DNA of 64,000 bases from Marinobacterium sp. LSUCC0821 (lineage in GTDB: Bacteria > Pseudomonadota > Gammaproteobacteria > Pseudomonadales > Balneatricaceae), in assembly GCF_012848475.1 (NCBI RefSeq), contig NZ_CP051666.1, forward strand, positions 457,501 to 521,500. The letters are read 5' to 3'. The notes beneath the pieces were generated by a model. The model searched no databases and had not been told where the DNA came from. It was given only the letters and a program-made list of their open reading frames with translations. A program made the translations under genes and the position numbers. Shown here in pieces: positions 1 through 6,586 of this stretch. Positions within the stretch are counted from its first letter, which is position 1. Every line of letters begins with the position of its first letter.

Positions 1-333
1 GATCTGATGAGAGATGGTGAACTAGTAGCTAGCGATTGTAGCGGTCAGCAGCTTCTAGAGTTGATTGGTTCTGCGCCTTTCAAAGTGGTTATTACCCCAA
101 TCGGTGGTCAGGGCCATCTACTGGGGCGAGGCAATCAGCAATTAACCCCCGCACTCGTAAAGCAGATAGGCCTTCAAGGGCTCTACGTCGTTGCGACACG
201 CTCTAAGCTGTTGGAGTTAAATGGTAAGCCGTTGGTGGTTGACACTGGCGACCCAGAGTTGGATCGCCAGTTGCAAGGCGTGGTGACTGTTCACACCGGA
301 TATCGCGACGCAGTGTTATACCGCGTCACTTAA
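1..333 (+). CDS. ATP-NAD kinase family protein (COG3199), C-terminal part
   Basis: The reading frame is open from the left edge, so the gene starts outside the window and only about 110 C-terminal residues are present. The run TPIGGQGHLLGRGNQQL followed by a VVATRSKL segment and a VDTGD motif is the C-terminal signature of the COG3199 ATP-NAD/AcoX-type kinases, predicted to phosphorylate NAD. This family is distinct from the canonical NadK at 14500-15381. The N-terminal GGDG motif cannot be checked here. The gene is convergent with htpX, whose stop lies 21 bp away. Family assignment is fairly secure; the substrate is inference. Confidence 0.8.
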   Translation, partial: DLMRDGELVASDCSGQQLLELIGSAPFKVVITPIGGQGHLLGRGNQQLTPALVKQIGLQGLYVVATRSKLLELNGKPLVVDTGDPELDRQLQGVVTVHTGYRDAVLYRVT

Positions 334-353
334 TCATGAGAAGGCGCGCTTAA

Positions 354-1250
354 TTAGCGGCGCGCCTGAAGTGCAGCGATACGCTCATCTAGCGGTGGGT
401 GGCTAGAGAAGAGCTCCATAAAGCCCTGTTTCTTAATGCTGCTAATACCAAACGCAGTTAACTGACCTTCAAGCTCACCCTCTTGGTGCGCCATCGATTC
501 AGCCTTCAAACGCTGGAGTGCGCCAATCATACCCGCAGTACTAGCAAGCGATGCGCCCGCTTCATCTGCACGGAATTCACGGCGACGTGAGAACCAAGCG
601 ACAATAATCGATGCAAGCACACCAAAGATAATCTCAGCTACAAATGTCGCGATGTAGAAACCGATTCCCACACCACCTGAGTTGTTATCGCCACGACGAA
701 GGAAGCTATCTACTGCGTAGCCGACAATACGTGCTAGGAACATGACGAAGGTGTTGATGACGCCTTGAATAAGGGTGAGCGTAATCATATCGCCGTTTGC
801 AACGTGGCCGATCTCGTGCGCTAACACAGCCTTAATCTCTTCTGGCTTAAAGCGAGTAAGTAGACCGGTGCTGACTGCAACGAGTGCGTTGTTTCGGTTC
901 CAACCCGTAGCAAAAGCGTTAGAAGCGTGTGATGGGAATACGCCAACATCAGGCATACCAATGCCCGCTTTGTTAGCGAGTTCTTGAACAGTTTCTACTA
1001 ACCAGCGCTCTTCAGCGGAGCTTGGCTGTTCGATGATTTGAGTTTTCGTCGACATCTTCGCCATCCACTTAGAGAGGAATAGCGAAACGAATGCACCTGC
1101 AAAACCGAAGACCGCACAGAAGGCGAGTAGGGCGTTTAGATCTAGGCCATTCGCGGTGAGGTATGAACCCACACCTAAGATGTTAAGGGTTAAGCTGGCA
1201 ACCAGAATGATTGCAAGGTTAGTTCCCAGGAAAAGCAGAATTCGCATCAT
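354..1250 (-). CDS. htpX: Membrane zinc metalloprotease HtpX
   Basis: HtpX is an M48 inner-membrane protease that degrades misfolded membrane proteins together with FtsH. The 298-residue length is typical. Two hydrophobic N-terminal segments (about residues 3-30 and 38-60) precede the zinc site HEIGH at residues 145-149. The third ligand is probably Glu225 in the EFRADE motif. Two more membrane segments lie at about 155-180 and 195-220. The start is the first of two adjacent ATG codons, with a GAGG sequence 10 nt upstream. The gene stands alone. In relatives it is heat- or envelope-stress induced; no promoter was identified here. Confidence 0.97.
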   Translation of the reverse strand: MMRILLFLGTNLAIILVASLTLNILGVGSYLTANGLDLNALLAFCAVFGFAGAFVSLFLSKWMAKMSTKTQIIEQPSSAEERWLVETVQELANKAGIGMPDVGVFPSHASNAFATGWNRNNALVAVSTGLLTRFKPEEIKAVLAHEIGHVANGDMITLTLIQGVINTFVMFLARIVGYAVDSFLRRGDNNSGGVGIGFYIATFVAEIIFGVLASIIVAWFSRRREFRADEAGASLASTAGMIGALQRLKAESMAHQEGELEGQLTAFGISSIKKQGFMELFSSHPPLDERIAALQARR

Positions 1251-1315
1251 GTAAGAGCGTCCTCAATTATTGATATTACTCTAATAATTGTGGCGCTCTT
1301 AGCTGAATTCAACCT

Positions 1316-1684
1316 TTAAAGATTTACAACGCGTGCTTCGATTGCATCGCGAATTTCGTTGTAAGAGTCTAGGTTTTCAGGGGCGAAGTAGAACTTGTAG
1401 TAAACCTTTTCACGTACGCGGTTAACGCCAGGAACACTATCAGGACCTGATGATGCGTAGGTGTGTGTCATCTGTAGGTGGATGACTAACGTACCCTGAG
1501 GTTGGGTAAACCCACGGCCAGAAAGGTCAACACGCTCGCGTGGATCGTGTTGCGAGTAGAAAGAGATCTCGCCAATGTGTGCCATGTTGATAAGGAAGTT
1601 AGAGGTAACATCAATTACTAACTTCTTATCCATGCCGTTGTGGTTCATCTGAATGCCACGGTCTTTTTTGATCTTAAGAAACAT
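1316..1684 (-). CDS. Hypothetical protein, 122 aa
   Basis: I do not recognise this protein. It is a small soluble protein without signal peptide or membrane segment, rich in beta-type stretches (VYYKFYFAP near the C-terminus) and with a short charged N-terminus. The start ATG has a strong AAGGAG ribosome binding site 5 nt upstream, which supports it as a real gene. It lies downstream of alaA on the same strand but behind alaA's terminator, so it is probably transcribed separately from the 100-bp gap. No function is proposed. Confidence 0.7.
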   Translation of the reverse strand: MFLKIKKDRGIQMNHNGMDKKLVIDVTSNFLINMAHIGEISFYSQHDPRERVDLSGRGFTQPQGTLVIHLQMTHTYASSGPDSVPGVNRVREKVYYKFYFAPENLDSYNEIRDAIEARVVNL

Positions 1685-1756
1685 ATGCTCTCCTTAATGT
1701 TTCGTCAGGCTGTATCTTATGTGCCACCTTAAACAGATTAGGTGACATTAAAACGA

Positions 1757-1782
1757 CAAGCCCCGTCATAGGACAGGGCTTG
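1757..1782 (-). terminator. Rho-independent terminator of alaA
   Basis: Read on the minus strand just after the alaA stop, an 11-bp stem beginning CAAGCCC and closing GGGCTTG, with one G-U pair and a four-base loop, is followed by TCGTTTT. It fits an intrinsic terminator ending the alaA transcript. Confidence 0.85.
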
Positions 1783-1785
1783 AGA

Positions 1786-3003
1786 TTATTTCTGCTTGTA
1801 GGTTTTCAAGAAGGTTGCGATTCTTGAAATTGCCTCTTCCAACATACGCTGTTCTGGAAGGAATACGATGCGGAAGTGTTGGGTATCCGGCAAGTTAAAG
1901 CCACTACCCTGAACAATTAACACCTTCTGCTGCTGTAGAAGATCGAGTGCGAACTTCTCGTCGTTGTGAATTGGATACATCTCTGGGTCCAACTTCACAA
2001 AGCAGTACATTGCTCCTTCTGGTTTAACACAGCTAACGCCAGGAATATCGTTTAGCATCTTCCATGCGAGGTCACGTTGATCACGAAGACGACCGCCTGG
2101 CACGATTAGCTCATTGATACTCTGGTAGCCACCCAGTGCCGTTTGAATCGCATTCTGTGCAGGTACGTTGGCACATAGGCGCATGTTCGCCAGCATATCC
2201 AAACCTTCAACATAATCCTTCGCAGTGTGCTTAGGACCACTTAGACTCATCCAACCAGATCGGAAACCTGCTGCACGGTAGGTTTTTGAGAGGCCGTTAA
2301 AGGTGCAAACCAAAACATCATCTGCAAGCGATGCGATAGAGGTGTGCTGCGCTTCGTCATAGACAATCTTATCGTAGATCTCATCGGCGAAGATGATCAG
2401 CCCGTGCTCACGCGCCAGTTCAATGATCTGCTCAAGCAACTCAACGGGGTATACAGACCCTGTTGGGTTGTTCGGGTTGATCACGACGATACCGCGCGTG
2501 CGATCAGAGATCTTACTGCGGATATCTTCAATGTCTGGGAACCAGCCTTTCTCTTCGTCACAGCGATAGTGCACTGGTGTACCGCCCGCAAGTGAAACAG
2601 CAGCAGTCCATAGTGGATAGTCTGGAGATGGGATAAGCATCTCATCAGTGTCGTTAAGCAGACCCTGCATCGACATGACGATCAATTCAGACACGCCATT
2701 GCCGATGTAGATGTCATCAATACCTACACCACGCACACCTTTACGCTGAGTCTCCTGCATAATCGCTTTACGTGCAGCGAATAGACCTTTTGAGTCACAG
2801 TAACCCTGCGCTGAAGGTAGGTTGTAGATAACGTCCTGTACGATCTCTTCAGGGGCATTGAAGCCCCATGGGGCTGGATTACCGATATTCAGCTTCAGGA
2901 TCTGGTGACCCTCCTCCTCAAGGCGCTTGGCCTCTTGAAGCACAGGTCCACGAATGTCATAACACACATTGTTGAGCTTGCTGGATTTTCTGATTTGAGA
3001 CAT
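1786..3003 (-). CDS. alaA: Alanine transaminase AlaA
   Basis: AlaA is a class I/II PLP aminotransferase that makes alanine from pyruvate and glutamate. The 405-residue product begins MSQIRKSSKLNNVCYDIRG, closely resembling the E. coli AlaA N-terminus as I recall it, so the ATG at 3003 is preferred over an in-frame TTG five codons earlier. The PLP-binding lysine is K240 in NGLSKTYR. NPNNPTG (about 176-182) and FADEIYD (about 205-211) are the expected fold-type I motifs. It is monocistronic, with a terminator directly after the stop, and divergent from msrB across about 180 bp. Confidence 0.95.
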   Translation of the reverse strand: MSQIRKSSKLNNVCYDIRGPVLQEAKRLEEEGHQILKLNIGNPAPWGFNAPEEIVQDVIYNLPSAQGYCDSKGLFAARKAIMQETQRKGVRGVGIDDIYIGNGVSELIVMSMQGLLNDTDEMLIPSPDYPLWTAAVSLAGGTPVHYRCDEEKGWFPDIEDIRSKISDRTRGIVVINPNNPTGSVYPVELLEQIIELAREHGLIIFADEIYDKIVYDEAQHTSIASLADDVLVCTFNGLSKTYRAAGFRSGWMSLSGPKHTAKDYVEGLDMLANMRLCANVPAQNAIQTALGGYQSINELIVPGGRLRDQRDLAWKMLNDIPGVSCVKPEGAMYCFVKLDPEMYPIHNDEKFALDLLQQQKVLIVQGSGFNLPDTQHFRIVFLPEQRMLEEAISRIATFLKTYKQK

Positions 3004-3182
3004 CGGTAATTTCTTCAAGCGAGATCGCTTATTAGTTTAAGGGTGATTGTTGCTAGTAATCAGAGCAACGAATCGATAAATTCTTTTAGAAATGATCTAA
3101 AACCCTTCAATCATACGTTTTTACTAGGGGTCGGTATAGATGGTGGCCGGGCTTTTCTCATTAATTTTCAAGGATTTTTAGT

Positions 3183-3596
3183 ATGCAAAACGAGAAAAAA
3201 CCTTCTGTGGAGAAGTCAGAAACTGAATGGCGTGAACTCCTATCAGATCACGAGTACTACGTGTGCCGTGAAAAGGGGACTGAACGTGCATTCACGGGCG
3301 CCCTCTATGCGGAGAAACGCGCCGGTATCTACCACTGCCGTTGTTGTGGTGAGGCGCTATTCAATGACAACCTTAAATATGACTCTGGTTGTGGCTGGCC
3401 AAGCTTCTTTGATGAGTTGGGCGAGGGGCGTGTAACCCAGACTCCAGACCATTCACATGGCATGATTCGCACTGAAATTACCTGCACTAACTGCGGCTGT
3501 CACCTAGGACATATTTTCCCGGATGGTCCAGAACCTACTGGCGTGCGCTACTGTGTTAACTCAGCATCACTCACCTTTGAGGCGCAAGAGTCATGA
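3183..3596 (+). CDS. msrB: Peptide-methionine (R)-S-oxide reductase MsrB
   Basis: MsrB reduces the R epimer of methionine sulfoxide in oxidised proteins. The 137-residue protein carries the four structural zinc cysteines (C52/C55 and C101/C104). It also has the CGWPSF motif (70-75) and the RYCVNSASL motif with catalytic C124. An AAGGA ribosome binding site precedes the ATG. The gene overlaps the following glycosylase-like gene by 4 bp (ATGA), so the two are translationally coupled. Together they suggest repair of oxidised protein and damaged DNA, which is inference. Confidence 0.96.
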   Translation: MQNEKKPSVEKSETEWRELLSDHEYYVCREKGTERAFTGALYAEKRAGIYHCRCCGEALFNDNLKYDSGCGWPSFFDELGEGRVTQTPDHSHGMIRTEITCTNCGCHLGHIFPDGPEPTGVRYCVNSASLTFEAQES

Positions 3597-4261
3597 AAAC
3601 CTTTGCTCAACTTTTAGATCAGGCCAAACACTTTCACTCCGATTGGAGTAAGGCTGAGTTACTGGGGCCGCGCGCTGCCAATCGAGCCGAATTAGAGAGT
3701 CTTGCAGATGATCGAGTGCTAAGTTCGATGAGCTGGCGCATTTTTTGTGCGGGTCTCAAGCGATCTTTGGTTGATGCAAAGTGGCCAGCGTTCGAGAAAG
3801 CATTTTTCGGTTTCGATCCGGAAAAAGTGACATTGATGAGTGATGAGCACCTAGAAAAGCTAATGCAGAACCGCGATCTGATTAGACACTTTGGCAAGAT
3901 CAAAGCGACCAGAGTAAATGCGATGATGGTGTTAGATAGCAGTCAAAAGCACGGCTCATTTGGTAAGTTTCTTGCGGATTGGCCGGTTGAACATACGGTT
4001 GGGCTCTGGGCTTTTCTGAAAAAGGAGGGGGCTCAGCTTGGTGGCAACTCAGGTGCCTACGCACTTCGTATTGTCGGGCGAGATAGTCCAGTGCTTACGG
4101 ATGATGTTGTCACTGCACTCAAGGCGCAGGGCGTAATCGATAAACGCCCAACATCACAGCGCGATTTGAAACTGGTTCAACAGGCATTTAACCAGTGGCG
4201 AGCAGAGTCGGGAGCCGATCTCTGTCAAATTAGTCGAGTGTTAGCTCGCTCTATTGGATAG
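3593..4261 (+). CDS. DNA-3-methyladenine glycosylase I (Tag)-like protein
   Basis: The 222-residue protein resembles Tag-family (COG2818) alkylbase DNA glycosylases through a central block: SMSWRIFCAGL, then FDPEKV, then IRHFGKIKATRVNA (about residues 45-110). Unlike E. coli Tag it has no N-terminal Cys and His and no C-terminal HxxxC pair, so the zinc snap is missing. The C-terminus instead reads like a helix-hairpin-helix tail ending in SRVLARS. It is probably a divergent DNA repair glycosylase; base specificity cannot be inferred. It starts within the msrB stop codon, so it shares that transcript. Confidence 0.75.
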   Translation: MKTFAQLLDQAKHFHSDWSKAELLGPRAANRAELESLADDRVLSSMSWRIFCAGLKRSLVDAKWPAFEKAFFGFDPEKVTLMSDEHLEKLMQNRDLIRHFGKIKATRVNAMMVLDSSQKHGSFGKFLADWPVEHTVGLWAFLKKEGAQLGGNSGAYALRIVGRDSPVLTDDVVTALKAQGVIDKRPTSQRDLKLVQQAFNQWRAESGADLCQISRVLARSIG

Positions 4262-4266
4262 GAACC

Positions 4267-4827
4267 CTAGTCGTTAGGGTGGGCAATCGCTGTTAATTGC
4301 GATAGAAAGCTCTCAAGATCATCAGCGATCACTCTAAAGGGCTTTTTGCCAGGCGTCTCTAAAAGCACCTGCCCAGAGTGTAGCTCTACCGAAAATATCT
4401 GCTGACCATCAGGTTCAGTGACTCCGATAAAGAGACTGAGCGGTTGCTTAAGTCTTTTTTTATTCAGGGCGTGGCCGATTAGGTTCTCTCGCAAACGCTC
4501 CATATCCTCTTCGTTCCAAACCTGAATCAAAGAGAGTTGCCCTTCATGGTGTTGCATATACAACGAGAGAGAAAGGTAACGTGTGTAGAAGGTAATGAGA
4601 GCTTCTGGTATCTCTGTCTCTAGTGCCTCACTTAAGCGATCAAACATATCGTTTGAAGTTGCTCGAAGAGTGGGGCGCCAGGCAGCCATCTCATTCTCGG
4701 TATATGGCTGAATCAAACAGGGGCTAAGCCAGTCGGATTCAACAAGCGTCGTTGGCCAGCCAATAGCAGTTTGGATATCTTCATACTCACGAACGAGTCG
4801 ATCTAATTGTTGTGCAACGCTGGTCAT
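4267..4827 (-). CDS. syd: SecY-interacting protein Syd
   Basis: Syd is a small cytosolic protein that binds SecY and is thought to check assembly of the SecYEG translocon. The 186-residue length matches the family. The conserved core RENLIGHALNKKRLKQPLSL (about residues 112-131) aligns with the E. coli QENLIGHLVTQKRLK region, and an SPCLI motif near residue 35 is also shared. A GAGGGGA ribosome binding site lies a few bases before the ATG. It converges on the Tag-like gene with a 5-bp gap. Confidence 0.9.
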   Translation of the reverse strand: MTSVAQQLDRLVREYEDIQTAIGWPTTLVESDWLSPCLIQPYTENEMAAWRPTLRATSNDMFDRLSEALETEIPEALITFYTRYLSLSLYMQHHEGQLSLIQVWNEEDMERLRENLIGHALNKKRLKQPLSLFIGVTEPDGQQIFSVELHSGQVLLETPGKKPFRVIADDLESFLSQLTAIAHPND

Positions 4828-4961
4828 GTTGTCCCCTCTAAGAAATGGAATCTTAGCATGGAGAGAAGGGGAGATCTGATCGCTTTTTAGCCACTTTGGT
4901 TATTTGTTCGCCACACTTTTAAAAAAAGCGTCTTAAAAACGTAAAAAAGTTCGTTAAGGGT

Positions 4962-4989
4962 TTGACACGGATCGAAAAGCCATTAAAAT
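4962..4989 (+). promoter_or_regulatory. Sigma70-type promoter of the tRNA operon
   Basis: A perfect TTGACA (4962-4967) is separated by 16 bp from TAAAAT (4984-4989), followed by a GC-containing discriminator. It lies 37 bp upstream of the first tRNA. This arrangement is typical of strong, growth-rate-controlled stable RNA promoters. Confidence 0.8.
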
Positions 4990-5026
4990 TCGCACCCTGT
5001 TCTGAGACGTTGTCACGGATCAAAAC

Positions 5027-5103
5027 GGAGCGGTAGTTCAGTTGGTTAGAATACCTGCCTGTCACGCAGGGGGTCGCGGGTTCGAGTCCCGTCCGTTCCG
5101 CCA
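5027..5103 (+). tRNA. tRNA-Asp(GTC), copy 1
   Basis: A 77-nt cloverleaf with a 7-bp acceptor stem, GTC anticodon and encoded CCA. It is the first of three Asp-Val pairs. The 51-nt spacer to the next tRNA contains a hairpin directly after the CCA. Confidence 0.97.
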
Positions 5104-5154
5104 CTTTCTTAAATCGGCAAGAAAGTGAGTAGTCGCAAGACAAGCCACCGTTTT

Positions 5155-5230
5155 GGGCGAATAGCTCAGCTGGGAGAGCATCTGCCTTACAAGCAGAGGG
5201 TCGGGGGTTCGAACCCCTCTTCGCCCACCA
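5155..5230 (+). tRNA. tRNA-Val(TAC), copy 1
   Basis: A 76-nt cloverleaf with anticodon loop CTTACAA (anticodon TAC) and encoded CCA. Only 4 nt (AAAC) separate it from the next tRNA-Asp. Confidence 0.97.
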
Positions 5231-5234
5231 AAAC

Positions 5235-5311
5235 GGAGCGGTAGTTCAGTTGGTTAGAATACCTGCCTGTCACGCAGGGGGTCGCGGGTTCGAGTCCCGT
5301 CCGTTCCGCCA
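5235..5311 (+). tRNA. tRNA-Asp(GTC), copy 2
   Basis: Identical in sequence to copy 1, with encoded CCA. The array appears to have grown by tandem duplication of an Asp-Val unit of about 208 bp. Confidence 0.97.
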
Positions 5312-5363
5312 TTTTCTTAAATCGGCAAGAAAATGTTGAAGTCGAAAGACAAGCCACCGTTTT

Positions 5364-5439
5364 GGGCGAATAGCTCAGCTGGGAGAGCATCTGCCTTACA
5401 AGCAGAGGGTCGGGGGTTCGAACCCCTCTTCGCCCACCA
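5364..5439 (+). tRNA. tRNA-Val(TAC), copy 2
   Basis: Identical to copy 1. The upstream Asp-Val spacer keeps the hairpin of unit 1 with compensating base changes. The downstream spacer is again AAAC. Confidence 0.97.
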
Positions 5440-5443
5440 AAAC

Positions 5444-5520
5444 GGAGCGGTAGTTCAGTTGGTTAGAATACCTGCCTGTCACGCAGGGGGTCGCGGGTTC
5501 GAGTCCCGTCCGTTCCGCCA
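5444..5520 (+). tRNA. tRNA-Asp(GTC), copy 3
   Basis: Same mature sequence as the other two copies. The spacer that follows differs in sequence from units 1 and 2 but can still form a hairpin. Confidence 0.97.
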
Positions 5521-5572
5521 CTTACTCTTACGAGGAGTGGCAGATTTCTAAACAACATCGCCACATCGATAT

Positions 5573-5648
5573 GGGCGAATAGCTCAGCTGGGAGAGCATC
5601 TGCCTTACAAGCAGAGGGTCGGGGGTTCGAACCCCTCTTCGCCCACCA
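5573..5648 (+). tRNA. tRNA-Val(TAC), copy 3
   Basis: Last tRNA of the array, identical to the other Val copies, with encoded CCA. No terminator follows; a protein gene starts 16 nt downstream. Confidence 0.97.
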
Positions 5649-5664
5649 TATCGAGTCCTTGTTT

Positions 5665-6573
5665 ATGCAAACAACAAATACCTTCATAGATGATATCGAG
5701 CTGCCAAACGGCCTTAGCTTCGATCTAATGCGTCTGGATCAAACCGACTCACTCATCTCTGGTAATAAGTGGTTTAAATTACTTCCAAATTTATCTGACC
5801 TTCCTAAGGGCTCATGTATCGCCAGTTTTGGTGGACCGCACTCAAACCATATTCATGCGCTTGCCTGGTCAGCAAATCAGATGGGACTTAATTCAGTAGG
5901 TTTTATCCGTGGTGAACCGAAATCCACGCCCACTTTGGATGATGCTTTGTCTTGGGGGATGAAACTCATCTTCATCGATAGAGAGACCTACCGCTCTAAA
6001 CCAACTCAACAACTGGCAGATAAGTATCAGTTAGCTTCGCCAATCTGGATTCCAGAAGGGGGGAGTAACACCAATGCTGTTAGAGGTTGTGCCACTATTT
6101 GGCAGCAAGAGGCTCTTCAAGGGCAAAACTATGATGAACTCTATGTTGCAGTAGGATCTGGCGGAACGCTCGCAGGACTCGTTACAGGCGCTCCTGAAGG
6201 GGTTAGGCTGATAGGTCTCTCAGCTCTTGGTAGCAAAGCAGATTTAGAGGAGCGAGTTTCAGATCTGCTTGAACAAGTATCCCCTAATAGGGAATTTGAT
6301 AATTGGGTTATCGAAGTAGCCCTTGGACAGCGCTACGGTAAAGTGACACCGGAGCTAGCGGCAACACACAAACGAGCAGAGAGTCTTGGTGTAGAACTTG
6401 ACCCAATTTACACACTGCGCGTTTTTCACTACCTAATTCGCAAACAGCTAGCACGCGAACTTGAAGGTAAACGCATCCTGATGATCCACACCGGCGGCCT
6501 CCAAGGCCTGCGCGCCCAGCAAGAGCGAATCAACCGCCTAGCCAACGAATTTGTAGGCCCGCATCCGTTCTAA
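5665..6573 (+). CDS. PLP-dependent D-cysteine desulfhydrase / ACC deaminase family enzyme
   Basis: The 302-residue protein belongs to the fold-type II PLP enzymes of the ACC deaminase/D-cysteine desulfhydrase group. SGNKWFKL near residue 33 carries the presumed PLP lysine. FGGPHSNH (about 57-64) and a glycine-rich GSGGT loop (about residue 166) bind the cofactor phosphate. It may deaminate D-cysteine or another small amino acid; the substrate is uncertain. ATG 5665 is chosen over an in-frame TTG two codons earlier. The gene begins 16 nt after a tRNA with no space for a promoter and no clear ribosome binding site, so expression probably relies on read-through from the tRNA operon. Confidence 0.8.
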   Translation: MQTTNTFIDDIELPNGLSFDLMRLDQTDSLISGNKWFKLLPNLSDLPKGSCIASFGGPHSNHIHALAWSANQMGLNSVGFIRGEPKSTPTLDDALSWGMKLIFIDRETYRSKPTQQLADKYQLASPIWIPEGGSNTNAVRGCATIWQQEALQGQNYDELYVAVGSGGTLAGLVTGAPEGVRLIGLSALGSKADLEERVSDLLEQVSPNREFDNWVIEVALGQRYGKVTPELAATHKRAESLGVELDPIYTLRVFHYLIRKQLARELEGKRILMIHTGGLQGLRAQQERINRLANEFVGPHPF

Positions 6574-6586
6574 ACTATTCTCTTTT

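Noticed and set aside
4919-5687. Several minus- and plus-strand ORFs over the tRNA array (for example peptides containing AERTGLEPATPC)
   Set aside because: They are translations of repeated tRNA genes and a well-known type of spurious annotation; they have no independent support.
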